From positions 10,357,764 through 10,421,763 of the forward strand of contig NC_066313.1 in NCBI RefSeq assembly GCF_022539315.1: 64,000 nucleotides of DNA. The letters run 5' to 3'. The notes under the pieces were generated by a model. The model had not been told where the DNA came from. It ran no database searches and was given only the letters and a program-made list of their open reading frames with translations. Below, piece by piece: positions 50,001 through 62,587 of the stretch (the stretch's first letter is position 1; the number at the start of each line of letters is the position of its first letter). The translations under genes and the position numbers were made by a program. This stretch comes from Serinus canaria (taxonomy: Eukaryota; Chordata; Aves; Passeriformes; Fringillidae).

Positions 50001-53000
50001 AGGAGGCAGTGTACTGTGAAAGATTAAAATCAGGCCTGAGCAAGCCAGCTCAGTTTCCAGGAGCAATATAAATGTGTCAATGCAGAGTTCCACCTGGCCG
50101 GTTGGCATGGTCAGCAAATCCCCATTCTGCAGAGCACTGCCAGGCAAGGCTGAGCATTCCAGGGACCAGGCTGGCCCACTGAGGAACCCCATCCCTCCAA
50201 GGTGGCTGTGCAATTCTGGTATAGGCTTTAAAGAGTGTGGAGCTCCAGTTCTGCAGCACGTGCGTACCGTATGGCAACACGAGTACATGCAAACATTTCT
50301 GCAATCATACCCAACACTTCTGCACTAGAAGCACTCCCTGGGAGGTGGGGCTTCTCCCCCAGTATGCTTACAAAACCTGTGCCACCTGAGGCCACCACCC
50401 TAGAGAGTATTATAGCTACAGCCAGTTCAGCAGTTCTTATTATGTGTGGGCTACTACAGCTACAGCTTTACTTTGGCTAAGCTGACTTCCACACTGCACT
50501 GTGTGAGCTGAGGCTGCCTCACAGTAACCCAGGACTCCAGACTTCTGACTTAATTCCAGCTGTGCTGATGCAACTCTTGGTTCTGTGCTCCCACGTGTGG
50601 CAGAGGTTTACCTTTGTATTTGCCATCAGCCAGGAATGCACAGTGGTGGCACAGCTGGTGCCATGTAATTTGTCAAGCGCAGTAACTCTGTCATGTGTTT
50701 GCACTGTAGGGAGCATGGAGAACAAAGGAAAACTGCAGTGGAAGGAAAGTGGTACAAGCCTGAGAACAGGAATCAGGGGTGAATGAGGAAAGGTAAGAAA
50801 TGAAGAGCACCATGTCAGAAAAGTGATGGAGGTAAGAGATATAAACTTCCTGACAAGTGTATATGAAGCAATATCCAAGGAGTTCTCCATCCCTAGAGGT
50901 ATGCTTTCTGTTTCTTTTTGCCCTACAAATTTATTCACAGCTTTCAATTCCTGTCTTCATTTCCAAATCCATTACTTCAAACCATATGAACGCTTAAATT
51001 CTTCCAACAATGCAAACTCGAATGAGGCAAAGCTCTAAAATCCTTTTTGGAAATTCAGGCAATAAATTTATCAGGCTGCTGCGTGAAGGCCTTTTTGAGA
51101 GTCTATATCCTGCTGGTATCATTACAAATCCTTAGTCTCTAGCTTGGCTTGCTGAAGATCTCAAGCAGGTATTTATTGATACACTACCCAGAGACCCAGA
51201 TTACTCTGCAGAGTAACTGAATTTCCTGAGCAGTCAGCTACCGCATATAACATTGTTATGCATATCCTTTGCAATTAGGCTGAATCTTTAGTGATCACCT
51301 GTGGCTCAGTGTCCTTTCTGTCAGTTCCTCAAAGTCAGAAGGTGTATTTTTATCATGTACTAGCTCCACAGTTGCCAGCCTGCAGCTTGATAAGTTATTT
51401 AAAGCCTGCAAATGGTTTTTGAATGCTGTCCCATGCTAATGTTTGATAACTACAGTTGTCATGACTACTCAGCCCCTATGTGGGGGCTGTGTTGGGCAGC
51501 TATTGCAATGGTTCCCTGGCATTTTCCCTCAACATTAGTATCCCTTTCTCAAAGGCACAGCACAAAGTCCCTGGGCCCCACAGAGAGCCAAAACGCCATC
51601 ACCAGCTGCTCCAGCCAGTCCCACCTGCCACGTGTAGCACACAGACTAGCGCAACCAGAGGGAGGTCATGGCACTTCCCTGCCAACTTACCATTCACACA
51701 AGAGAAATGTGCCAGTATTTGCAAATGAGTCAAGTTAGAAGCCTGCAGTGTGAGGCTTGCCTCACAAAGACAGAGCCCCTCTTATTTCTTTAAATAAGGT
51801 CAGTTACAAAACGGTCACAACCCTTCCCCCCATGTCCTTTCCCCAGCTTTTATTCCCATCATTTCAGAAACTAAGCCATGTAACTCACCCCTCAAATCCT
51901 TTCTGGCTTCCAGAGACAAGGCACAGTAAAAATAACCAAGAGCCTTAAGTTCAAGATGAATATTTTGATGCTAGAAGTAAGAGCAGAACTGTGCTCCATT
52001 TTGTTGCCTCCAGAGAGGGCTTTGACATTAACTTAATAGTGGTTGACTCACAAATCAAAGACTGTCTTTGAGAAAACTTTCTGCGAGGCTGATAGACAGC
52101 TAGCATACTCTAAGGCATTTTCTTCTGCATTACTTGGCAGGAAGCCTGAGACAATTTGAACAACACTGTGCAGAACGTGCCCAGCTCAGCCAAAACTCAT
52201 TAAGGGCCTTGTCTTCTCTTGTGCACTTTGTGAAGCACATTACTGCCCCCCTGATGGGCAGCAGTTATGCTAAGACTAAAGATCACCTAATACCTTTAAT
52301 GTACCAGTCAAATTGCATTTCTCAGCTGTGTATACACTGGTAAATGTTCTGCTGCTCTACCAGATGAAGGATGAAGATGTAATGGTTGCTCTTCTGCTAG
52401 TGATCTTGGTTAAGGAATTGCTTGGAAAGAGGTTCTGTGGGATGATAATCTCAGCAAAATGTGAGACAGCTACTGAAACATGCTCAAGTTCATGACTGCA
52501 TTAACTCTGGTTTCTATTGAAAGACTCCTCCCTGGTGAACAATGTAAGACATATGCATCTTTGATCACTTTGAAATATATTTTTAGAGTTGCTCTGGATT
52601 TTGCCCTGGGAGTCTTGCTGATTTGTGAGGCAATCGCTTTATTTAAAACTCCATTCACAGTGAATGTGAGAGCACGGCTGAGTCACAGCATTACAGATTG
52701 AAGGGAGAATGCACTGCTGCATTTCTGCTAAACTGGGTATTACAAATACCCTCTTCCCTTTTTCATGTGCTTTCCTTCCTCTCTTTTTCAGTTGGCAGGA
52801 GTGTTCAGCCAGTGTGATATTTGCTGTCTGGTTTCCTTGGTTTAACATTGCCAAACAACCTCCACCACCACCCTACTTTCAGATGTTTACAGAAGTAAAC
52901 TTCCCTATAGCAGCCAGTCCATGACAGAGGCCTTTAGCAGAAACAGCCTTCTTGATAAAGGGTAGATGCCAGATCTTGGCATGATAACTTGATCTCTTTC

Positions 53001-54744
53001 TAACTGCAAGACATAAAGGAAAAAAACACTTTCTGAACTGAAAGTTTGTACTACCTTCCTCCATTTGACTTATATTAATATAAAACCTAGTTAAAGGTAG
53101 TGAACACTCAGCTTGGCAGGTGTTAGTAGGGATAACAGGTCACAGTAGGAATCAGGTGAATTTCAGAAACAGAAGTGTCTGGATTTGCCTCTTATAAACT
53201 CTGTGCATGCTAATACACAGGACAAAAGAGCAGATGAACTGGAGGAGTGCTGCAGAGGGAAAACATTCTGCCAAATTTGCTTTATCATCCTTTTTTCTCC
53301 TATTTTCACTACTGTGAATTCCCTTTTTCTCTGCCTTCCCACCTACAGCTCAGTTGAGGTAAGAAGCAACTACAGGAAGTGTCACCTTGACAGCTTCAAA
53401 TTCCTACTTTTTATCAGGAAAATACCATAGGCCTGGTCCTTCACTCAGTGAATCCATACTGATTAACATTGACCATAACATTCCATAAGCACCATTCACA
53501 CACAATGATGCTACTAGTGGTAAATAAGGAGAATAATACAATGAGTGCTCAAATACTATGAAAATGACACACAGAAGCAGCCTCTGCTTGAGGTAGCAGA
53601 GGAAATATTTTTGCCTTGTCTGGCTAAATCACGTAACAGAGATATGAAAAACAGCTACAAGACATCTAAAGCAAAACTTGCCAAGAGGTGGAAAAGATTC
53701 AAGAAAAGTCAAGGGTATGTACAACACAAAAAGGATTTTGGCCAAATAAGGGTAGCTCAAGAAGAGCCAGAAATTATGACAGAGATTTTTAAGAACAGAT
53801 TTGACAAGGATCTTCAATGCACACTGTCTTCATCAGTAGCTGATAAGAGTCCTGCCAAAGCCAAGTAGTGACAGGCTTTCTTCACCATGCAACCCAAAGG
53901 CCCCTCTCTCTCAACAGAAGAAGGCTGAGACAAAGTGCCTATAGAGCTTATCAGGTTAATCAACCAGTTCCAAAATGAGTCAGGTTTGAAGGAAAATCAG
54001 CTACAGAATGTCCTGTTCTAAAATTATTCCAAATTAACCAGACTAGGGAAGAAAGGGAGGGAAGGAAAGCATCATTGTTTAAATTGTACAAGCATTTAGC
54101 AGGGCTTTAGACTTAAGAGACTTTCCCTGCATTAGAGTAATCAATTAACAACAGAAGGTAAAAAGACTTAGTTGGGATTAGTAGCTGCAGTCACCAGTCA
54201 TTTTGGAGCTGTGCATGAAAGCAACAACAGAGATGCAGTTTAAAAATTGCACACAAGATGGCATGAGGCTGCTCCACCAGAATTAACTGAGCCTTTGGTC
54301 CACCAACCCCAATGCCCTCACATGACTCTTCTCTTGGAAACACACGAGGACAGGAGCTTAAAGAATAAGCTGTTTACCCAGAGCTGTACCCTGGTTAACA
54401 AACACACATACAATAACATCCTTAAGCTACCTTGACCTTTAGCCAAGATGCTCTGTTGTGTTTGAGAGATCCAAGCTCATCTTTTGCAAGCACACCTAAC
54501 ATCAGTTTGTGTTTTGTCTACAGGTTGTAAGAATGTTCTGCTGAACCCAAAACCATGGGATACATTAGGCAAAATCTTAGATGTGAAAACCCTTAATTTT
54601 TATATTGCACAATTTTTAATGGTCTCAGGAAATCTCTTTGCAAATTAAGTAGAGCAAAGAGAACATAGAAATAATTGACTCCTAGAATGGGATTAAACTT
54701 GGAAAATTAAACAATGAGCATCTGGAAGCACAAATGAGTTTGCT
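47019..54744. other. Non-coding stretch, no gene recognised
   Basis: About 7.7 kb of mostly AT-rich unique DNA. The longest open frame is 142 codons (minus, 50519-50947) and a 108-codon plus-strand frame lies at 51412-51738. Neither shows a recognisable domain. A 107-codon plus-strand frame at 53545-53868 is Lys-rich but not low-complexity. I do not recognise it, and frames of this length are expected by chance. Confidence 0.55.
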
Positions 54745-54900
54745 GGAACAAGGAAAAATGCATTAATAGCGTCAGCTCTATCTGAGCTTCTGCCCCCATG
54801 AATCCAGGTCATTAGGACCAGGATTGGACCAGGACTGACCCCTGGAATACACCACTAAGGACTGACCTCCAGCTGGACTTTGCACCACTGGTTACATGAA
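54745..54900 (-). mobile_element. CR1 LINE reverse-transcriptase scrap
   Basis: On the minus strand, about 54896 downwards, the DNA reads VTSGAKSSWRSVLSGVFQGS. This matches in pattern the CR1 reverse-transcriptase stretch that normally reads SWRPVTSGVPQGS. It then decays with frameshifts into text still resembling the following LFNIFINDL region at the DNA level, through gacctggattcatggggg. Only about 150 bases can be followed and both edges are approximate. The same domain segment is present in the copy at 27980-29000, so the two can be compared directly. Confidence 0.7.
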
Positions 54901-57900
54901 AGAAGAATGCAGCAGTAAACAAGGATAGGTATCATAGTCAGCATTGGAAAACTGCTGATACTTAGGAAGCAATTCTGAAAGACACTTGGTTTTTCCAGTC
55001 ATTATTTCTGCAAAAGACCTGGATGTAATGCCCTCAAATATCACTTAAATCAGGTGTGTTAATGGTAAATGACAATGTCAGAATTTGTTGGGAAAAAAAA
55101 AGAAAAAGAAAATACACAAATTAATTGTGTGAAAAATACTGAGTACAAGCACCTGGACATGTCTTTTTTCTTTTTTATCTCAACAAATGCTAAGCTTTCA
55201 ACAGAAACCAGAATGTCCTCTATGGTTTTAGGCAGTAATAAATTTCTTGGTTATTCACCAGGTAGCCGTTTTACCCAAAACCGATTATCGCTATAGTCAG
55301 ATTAAATGGCAAGACTTGGAGACCTCAGGAAACATATGGATTTTATAATCAGAGCAAAAACATCAAGTGACTTATTCACATTTAATTCCCGGTAAGGGTT
55401 ATAAATTTAATAGAAAAAACTAAGGTTATTAACTACAGCAACATAATTTTCCATGTGCATCAGTGAACTGTGTAAAACATCTGAAGGGAAACTTGCTACA
55501 GAGGAGATTGCAGGATAGATACATGGAGAAATTTTGTGCTGTTCTTGCCTACCTTTCCTTCAATCAGCTCTGCCTCCCATCACTAAAACATAAAATAGAA
55601 CTATGGTGATTTAATTAGTTTGGAAATATTTGTAGTTGGAGATGAAGGAAAGGAAAATTTGTGGAAAGATATGTGCACCAGAAGAGTCAAGAAAGGAAGT
55701 ATGAAAATGAAACCATTAAGTAAAAGCACCTTAATCTGCACCAATTTTTTTCAAAAATATTTTTTGTGCTACCTGTAGCAACATAAAAACACGCTGCACC
55801 TAAAAGTGTGGGTTTGTGAAATTTGGATGCCCATGACATTTGGACATGAGTGACAAGGAGAGTTTATAGATCTGTCAATCCCTCCACCCTTTCCACCACC
55901 TCTGCATTCCTTGATTACCAAATGTGCTGATACAGGGGTATGTTTTGATCACCTTTCTGACCCAGGTCAGAACAGGGCATTTCACTTGGTCCTGAGGAGA
56001 TTCAGCATCACTCCTAGCTGTACTGAGGGGTCAGTAGTAAGGCAGAGCCCAGGAAAGGCAGGGACTTGTTGAGCTCAGACTGCATCTGTGAAGATACACC
56101 ATAAGCATCAACAGGCCAATGTTGGTCACAAAAGCCTGGACAACAAAGGACTTCCAGCTAACAGGTGTCAGTTCAGATTTAAGAGGCAACTAAAATAAGA
56201 TTCAGCCTAAAACCTGAACCTTGCAGATGTTGGCAGTAGGCTCTTAGGCACATTGAAGCAGGAAATATTCCTGAAAACATGCAAGGACATAAGCATCCTG
56301 CCCTGCTTCTTTTCAGAAATGTTCCACACTCCTACTTTTTTTGCCAGGAAGAGTAGGAATTAGTCCTTATTTCTCTTTCCTCAGTTAGTTTTACTGGAAT
56401 ACATCTCTGCAGTGTGGGAAAGCCCTGTTCAAATCTTGTCTTTGTCTGGAGCAGGGATTGTAACCTCGATGATCTCGATGACAATGACATCACCACTGAC
56501 CTTCGCTTATTTTTAGAGAGATTGTTGTCAGTCTCACTTGTCCATTTTGTACAGAATACTCAGAGATTTCCTGAGCCAAGGACAGGGTTAGGTTAACACA
56601 GTACTGGGTAGCTCTGGATACTGATCTCTGCCCAGTGTTTGACTCAGACAGGAAAGTCCCTCTCTAAGTCAATCCTGACATGACACAGGCTATTACTTAA
56701 CTGTTTCTGCAGCTTGAAACATGTTTTGCTATCAACCACAAACTCCTGCTCTGTGAAGATTTCCTGGACTGGGATTATCATTGATGAATCTGTTTATCTG
56801 TACTTTGATTTCATACTTTGCTGAAGATTCGGTATTAATACACAGTTATTAGGTTGAGAAAGGTAGCAATCCAAAACTTAAAGAAATTTCTGTATCATAC
56901 CATTACCAATCAAAACAGAATGACAAGAACTGGAACAAACTGTTCTTCAAGGTCACACATAAGATTTGAATAAAGCTGTACTTTAGTACTTACAAAAAGA
57001 GTGATGTAGATAAGTAGATACTCCATTTTTGTTGGTAAAAAAGTTATTTGTAGTTGGTAGGAGTTCAAGAACACTTTTCTTGAGTCAGAATTACCTACCT
57101 AGATTACTGGAATTACCTACCTACAATTGCTCTTAAACTTGCTGTATCTCCAGAGAATAACAGCAAGAAGGAGTGGGCTCCAGGGCCCTGACTTCAGTTC
57201 ATAATGTCTGACCACATATTTGAGCCCAGAAAAAGTACAGTGCAACTGGCTAAAGATACAGGTAAACAGCACCACAGAAGCAGGAGGGGAAAAAAGTGAC
57301 ATGGAAAGAGTCATACCTTAGAGCCTGTTCCCAGCAACCACTACTCTCCAAAGCTGCTCCTGAGGGAGGATGATTTATGGAACTCAGACTTTAGGACAAA
57401 AGTATTATTGTAGGCTGTTTCCCCTTCTGTAGGATAGTTTCGATTTTCTTCTAGCTATCCAGGTAATTTCCAAACTTTCAGCTGAGCTTGATTTGTCCTC
57501 CATCTCTAGTCCAGAGTTCCCATCTCTTCTCTCACACTTTGCAGCCACTTAAGCACAAACTCAAGAGTCTTCCATTCCTCCCTAAAAAGAACAAAGAACA
57601 CTGTGTGTATACCTCATGTGCAAACGCTGTTCCAGTTCTTCCTCTCCAGCAGCTGTCAATACCCTGGATACCCTGGAGTCAGAAGAAGTTCAGAGGAAAT
57701 CCCTACCTATTCCTCTTTATTCCTGCATACTCTTCTTTATGACTTCTCTGCCTGAGGAACTTGGTACAACAGGAGCAGTGTCCTGATGGTCTTTCCTAAA
57801 CATCTGGCTTCTCTCCTGCTGCGCCCACCAAAGCTGTTTCTTAAGCCCTCCTTTATTTTGCTGTCCTCCCCTGAAGTGTCTTTGAAGGTCTCTTTTATTC

Positions 57901-58984
57901 ATCTTTGCTTCTGACTCTTGCTCCCTTTCTCTTTGGAAAGACACAGCACAATTCCCCTGTCCTGAACTGTGTTTCACCCATAGCAGACTTGGAGTCATGC
58001 CAGTGTCAGATCTTCCACCTGCTGAACACTGGAGCCACACAACTCAATTCCCAGTGACTGCTCATCATCTTTTCAGTACTTTCTTTTAAAGAGGCCACAA
58101 CATGGACTTTCTGCCCTAGATCCTAGAAGATCTAAAGAAAATCCCATTAAGTGTTGGCAACTTAGGCAGAGTCTACTCATTTGAATTAGTCACCTAAACT
58201 CAGTTATATTTAATGGAGTGGAAAAAAGTGGTTCAGCAGCAATTCATTTCATGCAGAAATAGATATCTAAATATGATTAGGTGATTTGAACTCTAAAAGC
58301 TCTTATTTACTACTCAGAAAGGCACTGTACACTGGCAGGCTTAGATGAATACCTCAGTACTACAGAGGAATGAAATTAATGACAAAATAACCCAAAGAGT
58401 AGTTCTACCACTGTCATCAGTATTTTGTCTTCTAGATGAGTGATCTTATTTCATACTCATTCCTCATTCAGCTCTGCATATCCTAGCATAGATGGCAGAA
58501 ACATTTAAATTCTCTTAATTGCTCAAGGAGAATAGGGACTTTTTTTTTTTTTCTGTAATTGTTTTTGGCCTTGTTTTCAAGTAACTCTGTGCACTACCAT
58601 AACTGCAGCACTGGTAGAGCACTTGTAAACACATTCCCAGCTTTATTTTCTGTCCTTATAACAATCTTTATTCACCAGCAGATGTTTTGTCACGTGTGTA
58701 TTCCAGATACCCGACAGTCCCATGCACATTTCTAAAGCACACAAGTCAAAGGCTGAGTGCTCCCACCAGTGTGGATACACATGGTCATGGCTAAGATGTA
58801 CCACTGTTACTTTTAAGCAAACACATTTAGACATGGACAGGAATTACATGACATTTATATAAAAATGGCTGGTTTAAATCTTGATGCTTTGCAAATATAA
58901 GCTCTTTACAGTGCAGATGTAACTCAGTTCCCAAAGCCAGTGGAAGTTTCACCAAAGACTTCTTGAATAATCAGAATTCTGGCA
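54901..58984. other. Non-coding stretch, no gene recognised
   Basis: About 4 kb of unique DNA. A 13-base T-run lies at 58540-58552. A 13-base direct repeat gaattacctacct occurs at 57088-57100 and 57110-57122. The longest open frame is 107 codons (minus, 57717-58040), charged and Gln-rich, with no domain that I recognise. Confidence 0.55.
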
Positions 58985-59365
58985 AGCATGACCCTTGGGA
59001 GAATCCAGAAAGAACCAGGTTTGTTTATCCTAGAGGACTAAGAGGTGACATGATAACAGCTTTCTCTTATGGCAAAAGTTGCTATGAAAAATGAGGGAAA
59101 TAAACTGCTCTTCTTACCCATTTTGTAGAGGACAAAAATAATGGGCTTAAATTGCACCAAGTAAATTTCAGCTCCCAGGGAAAGCTTTTTTCCCCAAGTG
59201 TGAAGGCACATTCTCTGGATGGGCCCCTAAGCCCTCAAGCTTGCAGTTTTTAAGAACAGACCTGACAAAGCATTTCTCAGGGTGCTTTAAGTAGGACTGA
59301 CCCAGGCTCAGAACAGAGGGAATGACCCTTCAAGGTCCTTTCCAGCTCTGTTTCTTATCAATTTA
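58985..59365 (+). mobile_element. Old CR1 LINE 3' fragment
   Basis: This matches CR1 3' text in order. It starts with ggtttgtttatcctagagga and agaggtgacatgataacagc (end of ORF2 region). Next comes ataatgggcttaaattgcac, then ttttaagaacagacctgaca, and finally cttcaaggtcctttccagct just before the end. The phrase with atgggcttaaattgca belongs to the more ancient amniote-style CR1 sequences and not to the young avian ones, so this copy is probably old. It is strongly diverged with small deletions, lacks a clear terminal short repeat, and has no open frame. Confidence 0.75.
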
Positions 59366-60214
59366 TAAATCATTGAGAACCAACATTAAGTAAAATCTTC
59401 TTGGGAAATCTTATTATACTATTTATTAATCTACCAACACTCTTATGTTTCATTAGTTAACATATTTCATCAGACAAGTATAAACCTGACTGCAGTACAA
59501 AACAAAATCAGTTGCCACAAAGGAGTGACCTGTCTAATAACTTGCAGCAATCCATGTCCAATGGAGTTCAGCAGCTCTCAGTCCACTTTTCTCCCTGCTG
59601 GGGATGCTCAGAGAGCACAACCAAGCTATTAGGTAAGACATGCTATCCCCAAGAAGGTATATAATACTCAAATATGATTATGACATCTGCTCCTATAAAG
59701 TCCTCATGATGCTCCTCCTGCTTCTTTATGATCTCCAAACATCCATTTTAATTTCCATAGCAAATTTCCCTCAAATGAAAGGCCAATACATCACACAAAC
59801 CAGACAATTTACACTCACATGAATATTAGTTTCTTGTGTTCTTTATTTCTGACATCCTTGGGTTTGCAACAAGGAATCTGAAGCACAGAATAAAAGCTCT
59901 TAATGGCAGGCTCAGCAAAGTGCTCTGAATTTAGAGTCTGTAGTGTCTTTTCTTTAGAAATGGATCACATGCAATTCAGTAGCAGAAATACTGTCTCTTA
60001 ACCTAATTTTATAATACAATCAGACTGACCTCTGCAACACACAGTAATTGGGAAAAAAAAAAGAAGAGACTCCAACAGACTAAACAGAAGCTACCCTAGT
60101 TTTTAATCAATAGGCCTATTCCCACTGGCTATGTATTTCAGTTCAGAACATTGTAATTAAATATAGTGATGAGCTGCATTTCTTTATGAATGAAATAATT
60201 TGCTCTCATTTATT

Positions 60215-60229
60215 TATATATATATATAT
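60215..60229 (+). repeat. (TA)n microsatellite
   Basis: Seven TA units, followed after a short break by more TA-rich DNA to about 60240. Confidence 0.85.
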
Positions 60230-62090
60230 GTAGATATATAAAAAACAGACTATAAGGTATTTACAGGAAAAAAATCCAATTATGTTGAGTCTAAACAAAA
60301 TAAAAAATATGAGAAGTGTTAATTTTGAAGGAGAAAATCCCTTTAATTTACCCATGTCATGGGGTCATCAGAATACTGGAAGGATATTAGCAGTTTTGTT
60401 CAGACATAACATTACATATTATAAAAATAATAATTTTTAAATGCCACTTAAAATTAGATTCAGGACCCTGAGGATAATTGATGTCATCATATTCCACCAA
60501 GTGCTCCCACTGACTCCCTGTCATCTACTTACAAGATTAAGGCGAATGGGGTCCAGTCCTACATACATATTTTGAACTTATTTTACTCTGACACATAAAG
60601 ATTTAAAAGAATTTCCAAGCCTGAACAGTACTACCGGAAAGTTCACATACAATATCTGCCATTTTGCCCAAAGACAGTTTATGATACTGTAATTGGAACT
60701 ACCATTGCTTAGGAATCACACACTCAGAAGTACCAAAGGACTTAGGAAACAACTGCATTTCTAGTGAAGCTTCACCACTTCATGTTAATAGATTAAACTA
60801 TGATTTCTCCTCAGAAATAGGAGAATGAAATCCTTGTAATTTTGCTATTAAAAATAAATAAAGCTGAAAAGCCATGTGAAGGTTCTCTGAAGGCAGGAAT
60901 ATCTTCATCCTAATCCTCAGTGATTAGTAGCACACCTACAGTGATTCTGCTTTGCATAAGAATATCCTTTTGCCCTTGACTTTATGGCAGGCTAAAGTTA
61001 ATGGGCCAAATGCATCCATTGACTAAAATGGTCTTACTCCAAGAATAAGTTTGGCTTACTACACAGAAACACGGTGCAGAGCAGACAAGAGAATGTCATT
61101 TAAGAAATAAACCTACATCCTGCCACCACCTCTTAAGAGTGTCACTTGACTTAGAGGCATATTCAAGGTCAAATGTACAGATTAGAAGGAACAAATGCTG
61201 TTTTCAAACTAATACTTCTTGTTTTAGCTAGTGATTTACTTGGTTTTTCAGCTCTAGGCCACTTGGAGCCCAATATTTCATACCAAGAGGTCAGTTCTGT
61301 GAGGATGACATGCACAGAAGCATCCTGTGCACCTGCACTGACCAATTGCATTAAAGAAATTAAAGGGATAGCTTTTCCCCAAATTAGATATATTGTGTGC
61401 TGTGTTCTGACACACCTAGTATCACTTTAATAACACTGCAAATTAGATTGCACCTTCTACCAGATGTGTGTCCCATGAGACAATTTATTCACCCAAATCT
61501 GCCTCAATCTGTGCTGCAGGTACCTCCACTGAAAACTTCAGTAGTCTGTCATCATGGAAAGTTCAAAATACTCCAACTGATGCCAGCAACAGCTACTTTA
61601 TAAAAGAGTAGGAAGTGCAAAGAATATCTTTTTCTCCAGTCTAACACAGGAGCCAATGGATATTGGACTATTTATTGAAGGATAAAACAGAACTTAAATA
61701 GATACCTCAGTTAGAAGACTGAAGCCTCTCTGTGTTACTTGTGAGTCAGCTTAAGATTTTGTGTGAAAGATGTGATGTTCAGAAGCAGTTATTTTCTTAT
61801 TTAAAAGGAAGAGAAGAAGCTTCTGGAAAGAGTTTGCAGAAGAAAACATTCCAGGGTAAAAGCACCATCATGCAAAATTTTTAGTGCCATGGCTAAGGGC
61901 ATTCCTTTGCTCAAAACACAAAGCCTTGCTGGTTCAGCTGGAAAACAAAATGTGCTGCACATTTCAGAGGGCAAGCTGACACAGAGGATCACCTCATGGA
62001 AGAATCCACTTAGATGAGTGAACAACCTGCAGACACTTCTAGGGCTGTTTGAGATCTGGCAAATCAAACCACCAGAGTCTGTGCTGTGCT

Positions 62091-62107
62091 ATAATAATAA
62101 TAATAAT
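62091..62107 (+). repeat. (ATA)n microsatellite
   Basis: Nearly six ATA units. Confidence 0.85.
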
Positions 62108-62573
62108 GCAAATTACATCTAAAACTCTTGGGAAAAAAAGCATGTTTACATCAAATAACAGCAACATACTAAGCTCTTGGCAAAACATACCACATGGTCA
62201 TTGCTTTTGATAAATATATATTTATAGTAGTTTTACTACATAAAATAGGTTTCTTAAACCACTTTAACTTTTTATAGCAATTATTTAATTTCTTGAGTAA
62301 GAGGATCGAGAAATATAAGTCACATATGGCTTCTAGTATTGCTACAGCAGAGTTATATCTCTGTTAAATATTTCTATCACAGTGAAGAGCAGTTCAGCCT
62401 AATGTCCTGGGGGAAAAAAAAATCCCCCACTTATTCCATTTTTGGATGCACCTAAGGTCAGTCAGCAGGAACAAGGCTAATGAATATACTTGGGTGATCA
62501 GACAGAGGAGATCTGTTCCAGGACTCTATATACAGATCTAATACAGATCTAATACTTACATTCTAAAGCTAGA

Positions 62574-62587
62574 ACACACACACACAC
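62574..62587 (+). repeat. (AC)n microsatellite
   Basis: Seven AC units, shortly after a tandem copy of acagatctaat (about 62532-62553). Confidence 0.85.

Noticed and set aside
53545..53868. 107-codon plus-strand frame with balanced composition
   Set aside because: Considered as a possible exon or pseudogene because it is not low-complexity, but no family is recognised and there is no support from splice sites or other frames nearby.
61173..61430. 85-codon plus-strand frame that starts like a secreted peptide with later cysteines
   Set aside because: A hydrophobic start and four or more cysteines can occur by chance in AT-rich DNA. There is no promoter, splice or homology evidence.
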